DNA of 64,000 nt from Pseudomonadota bacterium (GCA_018241265.1 JAFEEF010000063.1:46601-110600); one strand, 5' to 3'; positions 9,943-21,298 are shown, counted from the first letter of the stretch. Translations and numbers: made by a program. Notes: a model not told the origin generated them from the letters alone.

Positions 9943-10920
9943 ATGAATGCCGTCCGCCTCGTTCTGTCGCGCATCCTCCAGGGTCTGGCGCTCGTGCTCG
10001 CGGTGGTCGTGCTGAACTTCGTGCTGGTGCATGCCGCACCCGGCGATCCGGTCGAGACGATCGCCGGCGCGAGCGGCGGCATGAGCGCCGAGATGATGCA
10101 GAAGCTGCGCGTGCAGTACGGCCTCGACCGGCCGCTGCCGGTGCAGCTCGGCGTCTATGTCGGCAAGGTGCTGCATGCCGATCTCGGCTACTCGTACTTC
10201 TTCAACCTGCCGGTCTCGCAGCTCATCGCCGAACGCGTGCCGGCGACCCTGCTGCTGGTGCTGACCGCGGTGATCGTCGCGTTCGTCGTCGGCACCACGC
10301 TCGGCGTGCTCGCGTCGAAGAAGTCCAACGGCCTGCTGTCGCAGGCGATCACGGTGCTGTCGCTGGTCGGCTTCGCGGCGCCGGTGTTCTGGATGGGCAT
10401 CATGCTCGTGATCCTGTTCGCGTCGGTGCTGCCTATCCTGCCGGTGTCGGACATGCGCTCGGCCACCTCCAGCGGCCAGGGCGGCGTCGCCGATGCGATC
10501 GACGTGGCCCAGCATCTCGTGCTGCCGGCGATCACCCTGGCGCTGGTCTACCTCGCGCAATACAGCCGGCTGTCGCGCTCTTCGATGCTCGACGTGCTCG
10601 GCGCCGACTACATCCGCACCGCGCGCGCCAAGGGCCTCGCGGACCGCGTCGTGCTGTACAAGCATGCGCTGCGCAATGCGCTGCTGCCGGTCGTCACGGT
10701 GCTCGGGCTGCAGTTCGGCAACGTGATGGCCGGCGCGATCCTCGTCGAGACGGTCTTCAACTGGCCGGGGCTCGGCCGGCTCGCGTTCGATTCGGTGCTG
10801 CGGCGCGACTATCCGACGATCCTCGGCGTGCTGCTGTTCTCGTCGATCGTCGTCGTCGTGATGAACCTGCTGACCGATTTCGCCTATCGGCTGATCGATC
10901 CGCGGATCAAGGCGCGGTGA
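9943..10920 (+). CDS. ABC transporter permease, DppB/OppB type
   Basis: 325 residues with six membrane segments; first segment '[20 protein letters not shown]' followed by the family motif '[11 protein letters not shown]'. The EAA loop is '[20 protein letters not shown]'. It is the first gene of a four-gene peptide/nickel-type ABC cassette that lacks its own binding protein; a family-5 binding-protein gene ends at position 787 on the same strand. The ATG at 9943 was chosen because it starts right before the first membrane segment. Confidence 0.93.
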   Translation: MNAVRLVLSRILQGLALVLAVVVLNFVLVHAAPGDPVETIAGASGGMSAEMMQKLRVQYGLDRPLPVQLGVYVGKVLHADLGYSYFFNLPVSQLIAERVPATLLLVLTAVIVAFVVGTTLGVLASKKSNGLLSQAITVLSLVGFAAPVFWMGIMLVILFASVLPILPVSDMRSATSSGQGGVADAIDVAQHLVLPAITLALVYLAQYSRLSRSSMLDVLGADYIRTARAKGLADRVVLYKHALRNALLPVVTVLGLQFGNVMAGAILVETVFNWPGLGRLAFDSVLRRDYPTILGVLLFSSIVVVVMNLLTDFAYRLIDPRIKAR

Positions 10921-10935
10921 TCCGGCGTCCGCACC

Positions 10936-11786
10936 ATGTCCAAGGTAGAACATCCCACCGTCGAAGCGCTGCGCATGTTCATGCGCAATCCGGCCGCGAT
11001 CGCCGGCATGGTGCTGTTGCTGATCATCCTCGGCGTGGCGATCGCCGGCCCATGGCTCTATCCGGCCGATCCGTTCGAGATCAAGGCGGTGCCGCTGACG
11101 CCGCCCGGCACGTCGGATGCCTGGCTCGGGTCCGACTACCTCGGCCGCGACGTGCTGACGACCTTGATCTACGGCGGCCGCGCGACGCTCGCGGTCGGCG
11201 CGGTCGCGGCGCTGCTGTCGGTCGCGATCGGCATCACGCTCGGCGCCTTCGCCGGCTACTACGGCGGCCGCGTCGATGCGGCGCTGATGCGCTTCACCGA
11301 GTTCTTCCAGGTGCTGCCGGCGCTGCTCTTCGCGATGGTCGTCGTGACCCTGTTCCAGCCGTCGCTGGTCACCGAGACGCTGGCGATCGGCATCGTCAGC
11401 TGGACCGGCACGGCACGGCTCACGCGCGCCGAGTTCATGAAGTTCCGCGAGCTCGAGTTCGTGCGCGCCGAGCGGGCGATCGGCGCACGCAACGCACGCA
11501 TCATCTGGAAGGTGATCCTGCCGAACGCGCTGCCGCCGCTGATCGTGTCGGCCACGCTGGCGGTCGGCGCGGCGATCCTGTTCGAGGCGGGGCTGGCGTT
11601 CCTCGGCTTGTCGGATCCGAACCAGATGAGCTGGGGGCTGATGATCGGCTCGAGCCGGCAGTACGTGCTGACGTCGTGGTGGGCCGTCGCGATCCCGGGG
11701 GCTGCGATCTTCGTGACGGTCCTCGCGGTCAGCCTGATCGGCGATGGGCTGAACGACGCGCTGAATCCGAAGTTGAGGGAGCGGTG

Positions 11787-11787
<1 letters not shown>
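10936..11787 (+). CDS. ABC transporter permease, DppC/OppC type
   Basis: 283 residues. The N-terminal cytoplasmic stretch is followed by a membrane segment ([20 protein letters not shown]) and the OppC-family motif '[12 protein letters not shown]'. The EAA loop is '[20 protein letters not shown]'. It pairs with the gene at 9943 to form the channel. Its stop overlaps the start of the next gene (TGATG). Confidence 0.93.
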
Positions 11788-12787
<1,000 letters not shown>

Positions 12788-12791
<4 letters not shown>

Positions 12792-13822
12792 ACGCACCGG
12801 CCGTTCCCGAGACGCTGCTGTCGGTCACCGACCTGAAGGTGCACTTCGCGCGCGCGAGGAAGGGCTGGTTCGAGCCGCCGGAAGTCGTGAAGGCGGTCGA
12901 CGGCGTGTCGTTCTCGGTGGCGCGCGGCCGCACGCTCGCGGTGGTCGGCGAATCGGGCTCGGGCAAGACGACGACGGCGCTGTCGGTGCTCCGCCTGGCC
13001 CCCGTCACCGCCGGCACGATCCGGCTCGGCGGCACCGATCTCGGCGCACTCGACGGCGAGGCGCTGCGCCAGGCGCGGCGCCGCATGCAGATCGTCTTCC
13101 AGGATCCGTACTCGTCGCTCAACCCGCGCGAGCGCGCCGGCTCGGCGGTGCGTGCGCCGCTCGATCTGATGCAGGTCGGCACGCCCGCCGAGCGCAGCGA
13201 TCGCGTCGCCGAGCTCTTCGCCGCGGTCGGCCTCAGGCCCGAGCAGCAGCAGCTCTTTCCGCACCAGTTCTCGGGCGGCCAACGGCAGCGCATCAACATC
13301 GCGCGGGCGCTGGCCACGAGTCCCGAGCTCGTCGTCTGCGACGAGCCGGTGTCGGCGCTCGACATCGCGATCCGCGCGCAGATCCTCAACCTGCTCGCGC
13401 GGCTGCAGCGCGAGCTCGGGCTGACCTACCTCTTCATCTCGCACGACATGGCGGTCGTCGAGCACCTCTGCGACGACATCGCGGTGATGTACCTCGGCCA
13501 GATCGTCGAGCGCGCGCCGCGCCGCACGTTCTTCGCGCAGCCGCTGCATCCGTACAGCGTGGCCTTGATGTCGGCGGTGCCGACCGTGCACGGCGGCCGC
13601 CGGCGCGCCGCGCACCGCATCAAGCTGACCGGCGACCCGCCGAGCCCCATCGACCCGCCGGCCGGCTGCCGCTTCGCCGGCCGCTGCCCAGCCGCCGAGC
13701 CGGCCTGCGCGGCCGAGCCGCAAGCCTTGCGCGAGGTGGTGCCGGGGCACTGGGTCGCGTGCCGCCGGGTCGCTGTCGCCGGTGCCGCCGTTGTGGCCCC
13801 CTTGTCGATGCGCGACGAATAG
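12788..13822 (+). CDS. ABC transporter ATP-binding protein, DppF/OppF type
   Basis: 344 residues. Walker A 'GESGSGKTT', the family hallmark '[12 protein letters not shown]', signature '[15 protein letters not shown]', Walker B '[12 protein letters not shown]' and a C-terminal oligo_HPY cysteine region ('[15 protein letters not shown]'). It forms the heterodimeric ATPase with the preceding gene. An amidohydrolase follows 52 bp later on the same strand, hinting that the transporter imports that enzyme's substrate. Confidence 0.93.
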
Positions 13823-13874
13823 GTCTGCTACGCCCAGCCTCCACTCCCAACCAGCACTCCGGCACGACAAAGCG

Positions 13875-15533
13875 ATGACCATCACCGTCTACCCCGCCCG
13901 CAAGATCATCACGATGAATCCGATGCAGCCCGAGGCCACGCACGTGGCCGTGAAGGACGGGCGCATCCTCGCGGTCGGCGACCTCGAGCGCGTCGCCGCC
14001 TGGGGCGCCTACGCGCTCGACGATCGCTTCGCCGACAAGGTCCTCCTGCCCGGCTTCGTCGAAGGCCACTGCCACCTGAAGGAAGGCAGCATGTGGGACT
14101 GGGTCTACCTCGGCTGGTTCGACCGGCGCGACCCGCAGGGCAAGGTCTGGCCCGGCCTGAGCTCGATGGACGCGGTGGTGGCCCGACTCGCCGAGGTCGA
14201 TGCGCAGATGGCGGCCGCCGGCAAGCCGGCGGACGAGCCGCTGATCGCCTGGGGCTTCGATCCGATCTACTTCGGCGCCGAGCGCATGACGGTCGAGCAC
14301 CTCGCGCGCATCGGCACGCAACGCCCGATCGTGATCGCGCATGCCAACGGGCACCTGATGAACGTCAACGCGGCGATGCTGAAGCTCGCCGGGATCACGC
14401 GCGACACCGACGTCGAAGGCGTCGTCAAGCTCGAGGGCAGCGGCGAGCCCGCGGGCGAGTTGCAGGAGCCGGCCGCGATGTTCCTCGTGCTGCGCAAGAT
14501 CGGTCATGCGGGGCTGCTCGCGCCGATGACCGAAGCCGGCGTGCGCTCGTTCGCGCGGCTCGCGAGCCTGCAGGGCGTGACGACGGCGACCGATCTCGTC
14601 AACAAGCTCGGCGACCAGGACTGCGCGGTGCTCGAAGCGACGCTCGCCGACGACGCCGTCGGCATCCGCCTGCTGCCGGCGTTCCAGGCTTTCCAGGGCT
14701 CGCATGCCGCGCCGGCCGGCGCCGAGCACGTGCAGGCCCTCGCGCAGCGCAACACCGACAAGCTGCGCTACGGGCTCGTCAAGCTGATGCTCGACGGCTC
14801 GATCCAGGGCTACTCGGCGCGTCTGCGCTGGCCGGGCCATTACAACGGCGCGCCGAACGGCATCTGGGTGACGGCGCCGGCGCAGTACGAGGCCGACTTC
14901 GAGGTCTACCACCGCGCGGGCCTGACGATCCACACCCACACCAACGGCGACGAGGCGAGCCTCGCCGCCATCGACGCGATCGAGCGCGTGCTCGCGCGCG
15001 CCCCGCGCGCCGACCATCGCCACACGCTGCAGCACGGCCAGATGATCGACGCGCCGATGTTCCGCCGCATGGCCGCGCTCGGCCTCAGCGTCAACCTGTT
15101 CACCAACCACCTGTGGTACTGGGGCGACCAGCACTACGAGATGACGATGGGCCCGGACCGCGCGATGCGCATCGATGCCTGCGCCAGCGCGCTCGCCGCC
15201 GGCGTGCCGCTCGCGATCCATTCCGACGCGCCGGTGACGCCGCTCGGCCCGCTGCATGTCGCCTGGTGCGCGGTCAACCGCGTCACGCCCAAGGGCCGCG
15301 TGCTCGGCGCCCGCGAACGGCTGACGGTGATGCAGGCGCTGCACGCGATCACGCTCGGCGCGGCATGGACCCTGAAGCTCGATGCCGAAGTCGGCAGCAT
15401 CGAATGCGGCAAGCGCGCCGACTTCTGCGTGCTGGAGGACGATCCGCTCGCGATCGATCCGATGAAGCTGAAGGACGTGCGCGTCTGGGGCACGGTGTTC
15501 GGCGGGCGCGTGCACGCCGCGGCGCTTGCATGA
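13875..15533 (+). CDS. Metal-dependent amidohydrolase, YtcJ-like
   Basis: 552 residues, usual length for the YtcJ/Amidohydro_3 family. Metal ligands appear as H65-x-H67 in 'GHCHL', and further histidines/aspartate in 'IHTHTNG', 'HRHTLQHG' and 'IHSDAPV'. Such enzymes hydrolyse amide or related C-N bonds using one or two divalent metals; the substrate is unknown here. It lies behind a peptide-type ABC transporter and overlaps by four bases (ATGA) a COG0523 metallochaperone gene, suggesting that metal delivery to this enzyme is its partner's task. The ATG at 13875 starts the conserved N-terminal beta sandwich directly. Confidence 0.88.
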   Translation: MTITVYPARKIITMNPMQPEATHVAVKDGRILAVGDLERVAAWGAYALDDRFADKVLLPGFVEGHCHLKEGSMWDWVYLGWFDRRDPQGKVWPGLSSMDAVVARLAEVDAQMAAAGKPADEPLIAWGFDPIYFGAERMTVEHLARIGTQRPIVIAHANGHLMNVNAAMLKLAGITRDTDVEGVVKLEGSGEPAGELQEPAAMFLVLRKIGHAGLLAPMTEAGVRSFARLASLQGVTTATDLVNKLGDQDCAVLEATLADDAVGIRLLPAFQAFQGSHAAPAGAEHVQALAQRNTDKLRYGLVKLMLDGSIQGYSARLRWPGHYNGAPNGIWVTAPAQYEADFEVYHRAGLTIHTHTNGDEASLAAIDAIERVLARAPRADHRHTLQHGQMIDAPMFRRMAALGLSVNLFTNHLWYWGDQHYEMTMGPDRAMRIDACASALAAGVPLAIHSDAPVTPLGPLHVAWCAVNRVTPKGRVLGARERLTVMQALHAITLGAAWTLKLDAEVGSIECGKRADFCVLEDDPLAIDPMKLKDVRVWGTVFGGRVHAAALA

Positions 15534-16504
15534 CGATTCCGTACACCGTCATCGGCGGCTTCCTCGGCGCCGGCAAGACGACCTTGCTGAACCGCTGGCT
15601 GCGCGCCTGCGACGGCGTGCGCATGGCGGTGCTGGTGAACGACTTCGGGGCGCTCAACATCGATGCCGCGCTGATCGAGTCGAGCGCCGGCGATACTGTC
15701 GCGCTGACCAACGGTTGCGTGTGCTGCCAGATCGGCGACGACCTGTCGATGGCGCTGCTGCGCGTACTCGACGCGACGCCGCCCTACGACGCGATCGTCG
15801 TCGAGGCGAGCGGCGTCTCCGACCCGGGCCGCATCGCGCAGTTCGGACGCGCCGATCCGGCGCTCGTCGTCGACGGGGTGATCGTGCTCGTCGATGCCGC
15901 GGCCGCCGAAGCCCATGCGCGCGATCCGCTGCTCGCCGATACGCTGCAGCGCCAGTTGAAGGCGGCCGATCTGGTCGTGCTCAACAAGTGCGATCTGGTC
16001 GACGATGCGCAGCGCGAGCGGCTGCGCGCCTGGATCGCGCACAACAACCCGCGGGCGTCGATCGTCGAGACCGCCGAGGCCGACGTGCCGCTGCCGCTGC
16101 TCAGCGGCCTGGCGATGGGGCGAGGCCCGGCGGGGAGTTGCGGCTGCGGTCGCGATCACTCACACCGCGACGCGCAACATGACCACGCGCATCCCGACGC
16201 CGATCCGGCCCACGGCGCGCTGTTCGAGACTTGGACGTGCCGGCCCGAAGGCGTGTTCGACGCGGAGCGCTTGCGTGCGCGGCTGAAGGACCCGCCGGCC
16301 GGCTTGCTGCGCCTCAAGGGGACGGTCCGGACGGGCGGCGCCACCGGCTGGTCGCTGATCCAAGTCGCCGGTCGCCACGCCCGCGTGCTGGACGCGCCCG
16401 CGCCGGGTCGCGATGGCGCGGGCGTCGTGGCGATCGCCCTGCGCGGCAGGCTGCCGGCCGATGCGCTCGCGGCGCTGTTCGACGGATCTTCGTCCGCCAG
16501 GTAG
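15530..16504 (+). CDS. COG0523/CobW-family metal-chaperone GTPase
   Basis: 324 residues. Walker A is 'GGFLGAGKTTLLN'; the family-defining CxCC metal motif is at C63/C65/C66 ('GCVCCQIGDD'); the guanine-specificity motif is 'NKCD'. Around residues 200-225 lies a metal-binding loop dense in Cys and His (GSCGCGRDHSHRDAQHDHAH). A CobW C-terminal domain follows. These GTPases deliver zinc, cobalt or other metals to client enzymes. Translational overlap with the amidohydrolase makes that enzyme the natural client, by inference. Confidence 0.9.
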   Translation: MTIPYTVIGGFLGAGKTTLLNRWLRACDGVRMAVLVNDFGALNIDAALIESSAGDTVALTNGCVCCQIGDDLSMALLRVLDATPPYDAIVVEASGVSDPGRIAQFGRADPALVVDGVIVLVDAAAAEAHARDPLLADTLQRQLKAADLVVLNKCDLVDDAQRERLRAWIAHNNPRASIVETAEADVPLPLLSGLAMGRGPAGSCGCGRDHSHRDAQHDHAHPDADPAHGALFETWTCRPEGVFDAERLRARLKDPPAGLLRLKGTVRTGGATGWSLIQVAGRHARVLDAPAPGRDGAGVVAIALRGRLPADALAALFDGSSSAR

Positions 16505-16531
16505 CGAGGTCCGGTCGCAGGTCAGGCCGGT

Positions 16532-17827
16532 TCACCGATGCGGCGGCGCCGGCGCGACCGAAGCTTCCGCCGCATCCGCGCCGTCGGCCAGGCTCCAGCG
16601 CAGCCGCCGGTCTTCGAAGCGGATGCGCAACCCACGGTGCCGCACGTAGTAGCGATAGGCGACGAAGGCCGCCGCGAAGCCCGACGCCGCGCCGACCGCC
16701 ATGGCCCAGCGCGGCCCGCAACGGTCCGCGACCCAGCCGACCAGCGGCGCACCGAGCGGCGTGCTGCCGAGCAGGGTCGCGAGCAGGATCGCGAGCACGC
16801 GGCCGCGCAACGCCGGGTCGCTGCCGAGCTGCACCAGGCTGTTCGCCGAGGTCGACAGCGTCTGCGCCGAGATGCCGACCAGCACCAGCGGCAACGCGAA
16901 CAGCCAGGGGTTGGGCGCGACCGCGGCGGCGATGCAGCCGAAGCCGAACAGGGTGCTCGCGATCGGCAGCATCGCCATCCGCACCTGGCGGCGGCGTGCC
17001 GCCAGCAGGCCGCCGGTCACCGAGCCGATCGCGATCGCCGACGACAGCACGCCGAACTGGCTCGGTCCGCCATGGAACGCGCCGACCGACATCGTCGAGA
17101 TGAAGATCGGGAAGTTGAAGCCGAAAGTGCCGACGAGAAACACCATCGCGAGGATCGCGCGCAGGTCGGGACGCTGCCACACGTAGCGCAGCCCTTCTGC
17201 GAGACCGCCGCGCCTGGCGTGGATCTCCTGCGCATGCAGCTGGTCGCGCTTCAGCGTCGTCAGCGCGATCAGCACGCCGATGAACGACAGGCCATTGAGC
17301 ACGAACACCCAGCCGCTGCCGATCCCCGCGATCAGCAGCCCCGCGATCGCCGGCCCCACCATGCGCCCCGCATGGAACGACGTGGCATTGAGCGCGACCG
17401 CGTTCGGCAGATCGTCACGGCCGACGAGCTCGCCGACGAAGGCATGGCGCGCCGGTGCGTCGAACGCCGCGGCGCAGCCGAGCAGGAACGCGAACCCATA
17501 GACGTGCCACAGCTGCACCGCGTGCGCCAAGGTCAGCGCGCCCAGCGCGAGCGCCAGCGCGCCCATCGTGCCCTGCGTCGCGAGCAGCAGCCGACGCCGG
17601 TTCAGCCGATCGGCCGCCAGCCCGGTGAGCGGCAGCAACAGCAGCTGCGGCCCGAACTGCAGCGAGACCACGATGCCGAGGTCGGTGGCGCTGCGGTGCG
17701 TCAGCTCCATCAGCACCAGCCAGTCCTGCGCCGTGCGTTGCATCCAGGTCCCGACGTTCGAGACCAGCGCGCCGGCGGCCCAGAGCCGGTAGTTCGGGAC
17801 GCGCAGCGAGCGGAAGGTGGAACTCAC
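16532..17827 (-). CDS. MFS transporter, EntS-like (MFS_3) exporter
   Basis: 431 residues with about 12 membrane segments. Family landmarks are 'FRSLRVPNYRLWAAG' at the N-terminus and 'DAPARHAFVGELVGRDDLPNAVALN' in the middle, as in enterobactin exporter-like and related multidrug MFS proteins. The GTG at 17827 was chosen because GGAAGG sits five bases upstream; an upstream in-frame extension to 18052 is Arg/Pro-rich and lacks family character. It converges on the CobW gene with 27 bp between stops. Substrate unknown. Confidence 0.85.
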   Translation of the reverse strand: MSSTFRSLRVPNYRLWAAGALVSNVGTWMQRTAQDWLVLMELTHRSATDLGIVVSLQFGPQLLLLPLTGLAADRLNRRRLLLATQGTMGALALALGALTLAHAVQLWHVYGFAFLLGCAAAFDAPARHAFVGELVGRDDLPNAVALNATSFHAGRMVGPAIAGLLIAGIGSGWVFVLNGLSFIGVLIALTTLKRDQLHAQEIHARRGGLAEGLRYVWQRPDLRAILAMVFLVGTFGFNFPIFISTMSVGAFHGGPSQFGVLSSAIAIGSVTGGLLAARRRQVRMAMLPIASTLFGFGCIAAAVAPNPWLFALPLVLVGISAQTLSTSANSLVQLGSDPALRGRVLAILLATLLGSTPLGAPLVGWVADRCGPRWAMAVGAASGFAAAFVAYRYYVRHRGLRIRFEDRRLRWSLADGADAAEASVAPAPPHR

Positions 17828-18107
17828 GCCTGCCTTCCCGCCGTTCGACGCATCGTCATGCCGTGCCGCCCGGGTCGATGTCGAGGCGGGCGTCGGTGGG
17901 GATCTCGTAGGCCGGCGGCATGGCGAGGGCACGTCATCAAGTCGTGGCGGACACGGCATCGTATGCGAGTGCCGACGACGGCGTGGCCCGCGCCGGAGGC
18001 GACGCGCTCGACAAGGGCATTCGGCGGCCCGGCGGGCGCTGCCGAGGCGCACTCGCTAGCCTCCGCGCTGACGCCAGTTCTTTCTTCGAACCACAGGAGC
18101 CTGCACC

Positions 18108-18965
18108 ATGATGAATCGCAACGACCCCGTCTGGCTGATCACCGGCTGCTCGACCGGCTTCGGCCGCGAGCTGGCCAAGCTCGTCCTCGCGCGCGGCTGG
18201 CGCGCCGTCGTCACCGCGCGCAACGCATCGCAGGTCGAGGACATCGCTGCCGGCCAGGGCGAGCGCGCGCTGGTGCTGCCGCTCGACGTCACGCGGCGCG
18301 ACCAGATCGCATCGGTGGTCGAGCAGGCGGAAGCGCGCTTCGGCCGCATCGATGCGCTCGTCAACAACGCCGGCTACGGCTACCTCGCCGCGATCGAGGA
18401 AGGCGAGGACGACGCGGTGCGCGCGATGTTCGAGACCAACTTCTTCGGCCTCGTCGACCTGACCAAGGCGGTGCTGCCGAAGATGCGCGCGCAGCGGAGC
18501 GGCCTCGTCGTCAACGTGTCGTCGATCGGCGGCCTGACGAGCTTCGCGGCCACGGGCTACTACCACGCGACGAAGTACGCGGTCGAAGGCCTGTCGGAAT
18601 CGCTCGCGACCGAGCTGGCGCCGCTCGGCATCCACGTGCTGATCGTCGAGCCGGGGCCGTTCCGCACCAACTGGGCCGGCCCGTCGATCAAGCAGTCGGC
18701 CACCCGCATCGCCGCCTACGACGCGACCGCCGGCGAACGTCGCGCCCAGACGTCGGCCCGCAGCGGCAAGCAGGCCGGCGATCCAGTGCGCGCGGCGCAG
18801 GCGATCATCGATGCCGCGCTGTCCGACCGGCCGCCGCTGCGCCTCGTGCTCGGCAAGGCCGCGCTCGACCTGGCGCGCAAGAAGCTCGAGACCTTGCGCA
18901 CCGACTTCGACGCATGGGAGAAGACGACGCTCGGCGCCGACTTCCCTGCCGGATCTCCCGCCTGA
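18108..18965 (+). CDS. Short-chain dehydrogenase/reductase (classical SDR)
   Basis: 285 residues. Cofactor motif 'GCSTGFGRELA', 'NNAGYGYL', catalytic Ser in 'NVSSIGG' and Tyr/Lys in 'YYHATK'. The C-terminus extends beyond the 250-residue core, as in the 'oxidoreductase' subgroup that acts on larger or hydrophobic alcohols. Arg at the end of the second strand (VTARNAS) favours NADPH. It is flanked by a divergent MFS gene and a convergent one; no pathway is evident. Confidence 0.88.
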   Translation: MMNRNDPVWLITGCSTGFGRELAKLVLARGWRAVVTARNASQVEDIAAGQGERALVLPLDVTRRDQIASVVEQAEARFGRIDALVNNAGYGYLAAIEEGEDDAVRAMFETNFFGLVDLTKAVLPKMRAQRSGLVVNVSSIGGLTSFAATGYYHATKYAVEGLSESLATELAPLGIHVLIVEPGPFRTNWAGPSIKQSATRIAAYDATAGERRAQTSARSGKQAGDPVRAAQAIIDAALSDRPPLRLVLGKAALDLARKKLETLRTDFDAWEKTTLGADFPAGSPA

Positions 18966-18999
18966 ACAACGTCGGCCCCAAGGAGCGCGACGCGACGCC

Positions 19000-20268
19000 T
19001 CACGCCGCCGCAGGCGGCCCGAGCGCCCGCTCGCGCGCCCGCGTGCGCAGGAACAGCCAGCCGACGATGCCGAGGTTGAGCAGGTTCCAGCCGATGCCGT
19101 TGACGAACGCGGCATGGTACGAGCCTGTCAGGTCGAAGACCTTGCCCGACAGCCAGCCGCCGAGCGCCATGCCGATCAGGGTGCCCATGATGACCGTGCC
19201 GACCCGGGCGCTGGCTTCCTGCGGCGCGAAGTATTCACGGATGACGATCGCATACGACGGCACGATGCCGCCCTGGAACAGCCCGAACAGCGCCGAGATG
19301 AGGTAGAGCGACGCGATGCCGTCGAACGGCAGGAACAGGCACAGCGCCACGCCCTGCAGCGCCGAGCCGAGCAGCATCGTGCGCAGGCCGCCGATGCGGT
19401 CGGCGATCCAGCCCGACACGAGCCGGCTGACGATGCCGAAGCCGAGCATCGTCGACAGCATCCGCGCGCCGTTCGCCGGACCGTAGCCGAGGTCCATGCA
19501 GTAGGCGACGATGTGGACCTGCGGCATCGCCATCGCGACGCAGCAGCCGATGCCGGCGACGAAGAGCAGCCACTGCGCCTGCGTCGGCTGCAGGCCGAAC
19601 GGACGCGCGCTCGCGTGCAGTCCGGCCCCCGGCACCGCGGACGACGCTGACGCAGCGTCCAGCGCCGGCGGCCGCTGACGCAGCAGCAGGCTCAGCAGCG
19701 CCATGCCGAGGCCGCAGACCACCCCGAGCGCGACATAGGTCGTGCGCCAACCGACGTGGGCCATGCCCCATTGCGCGATCGGCGGCCAGACCGCGCCGGC
19801 CACGTAGTTGCCGCTCGCGACCACCGCGACCGCGATGCCGCGGCGCCGGTTCCACCACAGCGCGGTGTCCGCCATCAGCGGCACGAACGAACTCGCGACC
19901 GCGAGGAAGCCGAGCAGCGCCGCATGAGCGAAGGTGAACAGCACGATGCTGGACGACAGGCTCGCCAGCACGTAGCCGAGCACCGAGCCGATGGCACCCA
20001 GGCGCACGACGCGATCGACGCCGTAGCGGTCGGCCCAGCGCCCGCAGACCATGCCGCCGATCCCGAAGCCGATCATCATCGCGGTGTACGGCAGCGACGC
20101 GATCGAGCGGTCGACGCCGAACTCGTGCTGCACCGTGGTCAACGCGACCGACATCACGTACATGCCGCTGCCGCCGAGCGTGACGGCGCCGAGGCTCGCG
20201 AGCAGGCGCCAGGCGGCGACCCGCGAGTCGATCAGGCTGGCGGCAGCGGGCGGGCTCGTCGTCTTCAT
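19000..20268 (-). CDS. MFS transporter, oxalate/formate antiporter-like
   Basis: 422 residues with about 12 membrane segments. The motif 'GRWADRYGVDRVVRLG' between segments 2 and 3 is the MFS signature, and the region 'LWWNRRRGIAVAVVASGNYVAGA' is typical of the monocarboxylate/OFA-like group. The start at 20268 precedes the first hydrophobic segment by about 25 residues. Transcribed divergently from the AraC gene at 20368, so the two may share control. Substrate unknown, perhaps an organic anion. Confidence 0.85.
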   Translation of the reverse strand: MKTTSPPAAASLIDSRVAAWRLLASLGAVTLGGSGMYVMSVALTTVQHEFGVDRSIASLPYTAMMIGFGIGGMVCGRWADRYGVDRVVRLGAIGSVLGYVLASLSSSIVLFTFAHAALLGFLAVASSFVPLMADTALWWNRRRGIAVAVVASGNYVAGAVWPPIAQWGMAHVGWRTTYVALGVVCGLGMALLSLLLRQRPPALDAASASSAVPGAGLHASARPFGLQPTQAQWLLFVAGIGCCVAMAMPQVHIVAYCMDLGYGPANGARMLSTMLGFGIVSRLVSGWIADRIGGLRTMLLGSALQGVALCLFLPFDGIASLYLISALFGLFQGGIVPSYAIVIREYFAPQEASARVGTVIMGTLIGMALGGWLSGKVFDLTGSYHAAFVNGIGWNLLNLGIVGWLFLRTRARERALGPPAAA

Positions 20269-20367
20269 CGAGCCGATTGTGGCGGGCATCCGCATTCAGC
20301 GAAGTCGCCGATTTCTGTAGGCACTTACCCTAGCGGCGGGCAGCGTTTCGCCCACCAGAATTTGCGC

Positions 20368-21261
20368 GTGAGCCTGGTCATCTCGCCCGCCGAACTGCCC
20401 CAGTGGGTGCCGGGCGTCGTCCTGTCCGCGAGCGACACGCTGGGCTGGACCGACGTGGCCTTGCGCAGCTACCGCTACCACGGCCTCGACGTGCAGGTGC
20501 CGGCGCTCGACCACTACACGATCGTGCGCTACCGCGTCGGCACGACGCCGATGGAGCGCCGCTTCGACGGCCGCTGGACGCGTACGCGCTGCGCGCCCGG
20601 CGACCTGTCGCTGCTGACGCGCTCGCAGGACTCGCACTGGCATTGGACCGACGACATCGACGTGTCGCACGTCTACCTGTCGAACGCGCTGGTGTCGCGG
20701 GTCGCGAACGACGTGCTCGAGCGCAGCGTCGCCGAGGTCCGCCTGCACGACCTGCTGCGCGCGCAGGACCCGACCCTGATGCGCATCTGCGACGCGATCG
20801 CCGACGAGGCGCGCGACGGCGGCGTCGGCGGTGCGCTGTATGTCGAGGCGCTGGGCACGCAGCTCGCCGTGCACCTGCTGCGCCACTACGCCTGCGTGAC
20901 GTTCCGCGAGACCGCGGCCGGCGGCCGACTGACCGGCCTGCAGGAGCGCCGCGTGCTCGATTACATCGAGGCCCGCCTGCACGAGACCGTCACGCTCGAA
21001 GACCTCGCGAAGACGGCCGGCCTCGGCGTGTGGACCTTCAGCCGGCACTTCCGCGCGACGACCGGACGCGCGCCGCATGCCTACCTGATCGACCGTCGCG
21101 TCGAGCGTGCGAAGCGCTTGCTGCTGCAGGGCGACCGCGCGTTGAAGGAGGTCGCATCGGCCTGCGGCTTCGCCGACCAGGCGCATCTGACGCGCGTGCT
21201 GCATGCCCGCCTCGGCACGACGCCGGCGCAGTTGCGCCGCTCGTCCGTGCCGCACGGCTGA
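20368..21261 (+). CDS. AraC-family transcriptional regulator
   Basis: 297 residues from a GTG at 20368. The N-terminal 180 residues form a sensing domain; the C-terminal part has both AraC helix-turn-helix motifs, 'VTLEDLAKTAGLGVWTFSRHF' split over the first and 'EVASACGFADQAHLTRVLHA' the second. It sits 149 bp before a Baeyer-Villiger monooxygenase gene, and two 9-bp direct repeats spaced by 21 bp lie in that gap, which is a typical AraC-type binding arrangement. It is therefore probably the activator of the monooxygenase operon and perhaps of the divergent MFS gene. Confidence 0.87.
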   Translation: MSLVISPAELPQWVPGVVLSASDTLGWTDVALRSYRYHGLDVQVPALDHYTIVRYRVGTTPMERRFDGRWTRTRCAPGDLSLLTRSQDSHWHWTDDIDVSHVYLSNALVSRVANDVLERSVAEVRLHDLLRAQDPTLMRICDAIADEARDGGVGGALYVEALGTQLAVHLLRHYACVTFRETAAGGRLTGLQERRVLDYIEARLHETVTLEDLAKTAGLGVWTFSRHFRATTGRAPHAYLIDRRVERAKRLLLQGDRALKEVASACGFADQAHLTRVLHARLGTTPAQLRRSSVPHG

Positions 21262-21268
21262 CCACCGC

Positions 21269-21298
21269 TTCGTTCAACGAATCGCCCGGTTCGTTCAA
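21269..21298 (+). promoter_or_regulatory. Direct-repeat operator upstream of the monooxygenase
   Basis: The 9-mer TTCGTTCAA occurs at 21269-21277 and again at 21290-21298, 21 bp apart, which is two helical turns. Tandem half-sites at this distance are how AraC-type monomers usually bind. They lie 113 to 142 bp before the monooxygenase ATG and just after the stop of an AraC gene. Confidence 0.6.

Noticed and set aside
9795..11786. Long in-frame extension upstream of the DppD-like gene
   Set aside because: This part runs through the two permease genes in another frame and has no family likeness; the ATG at 11787 overlaps the permease stop as expected.
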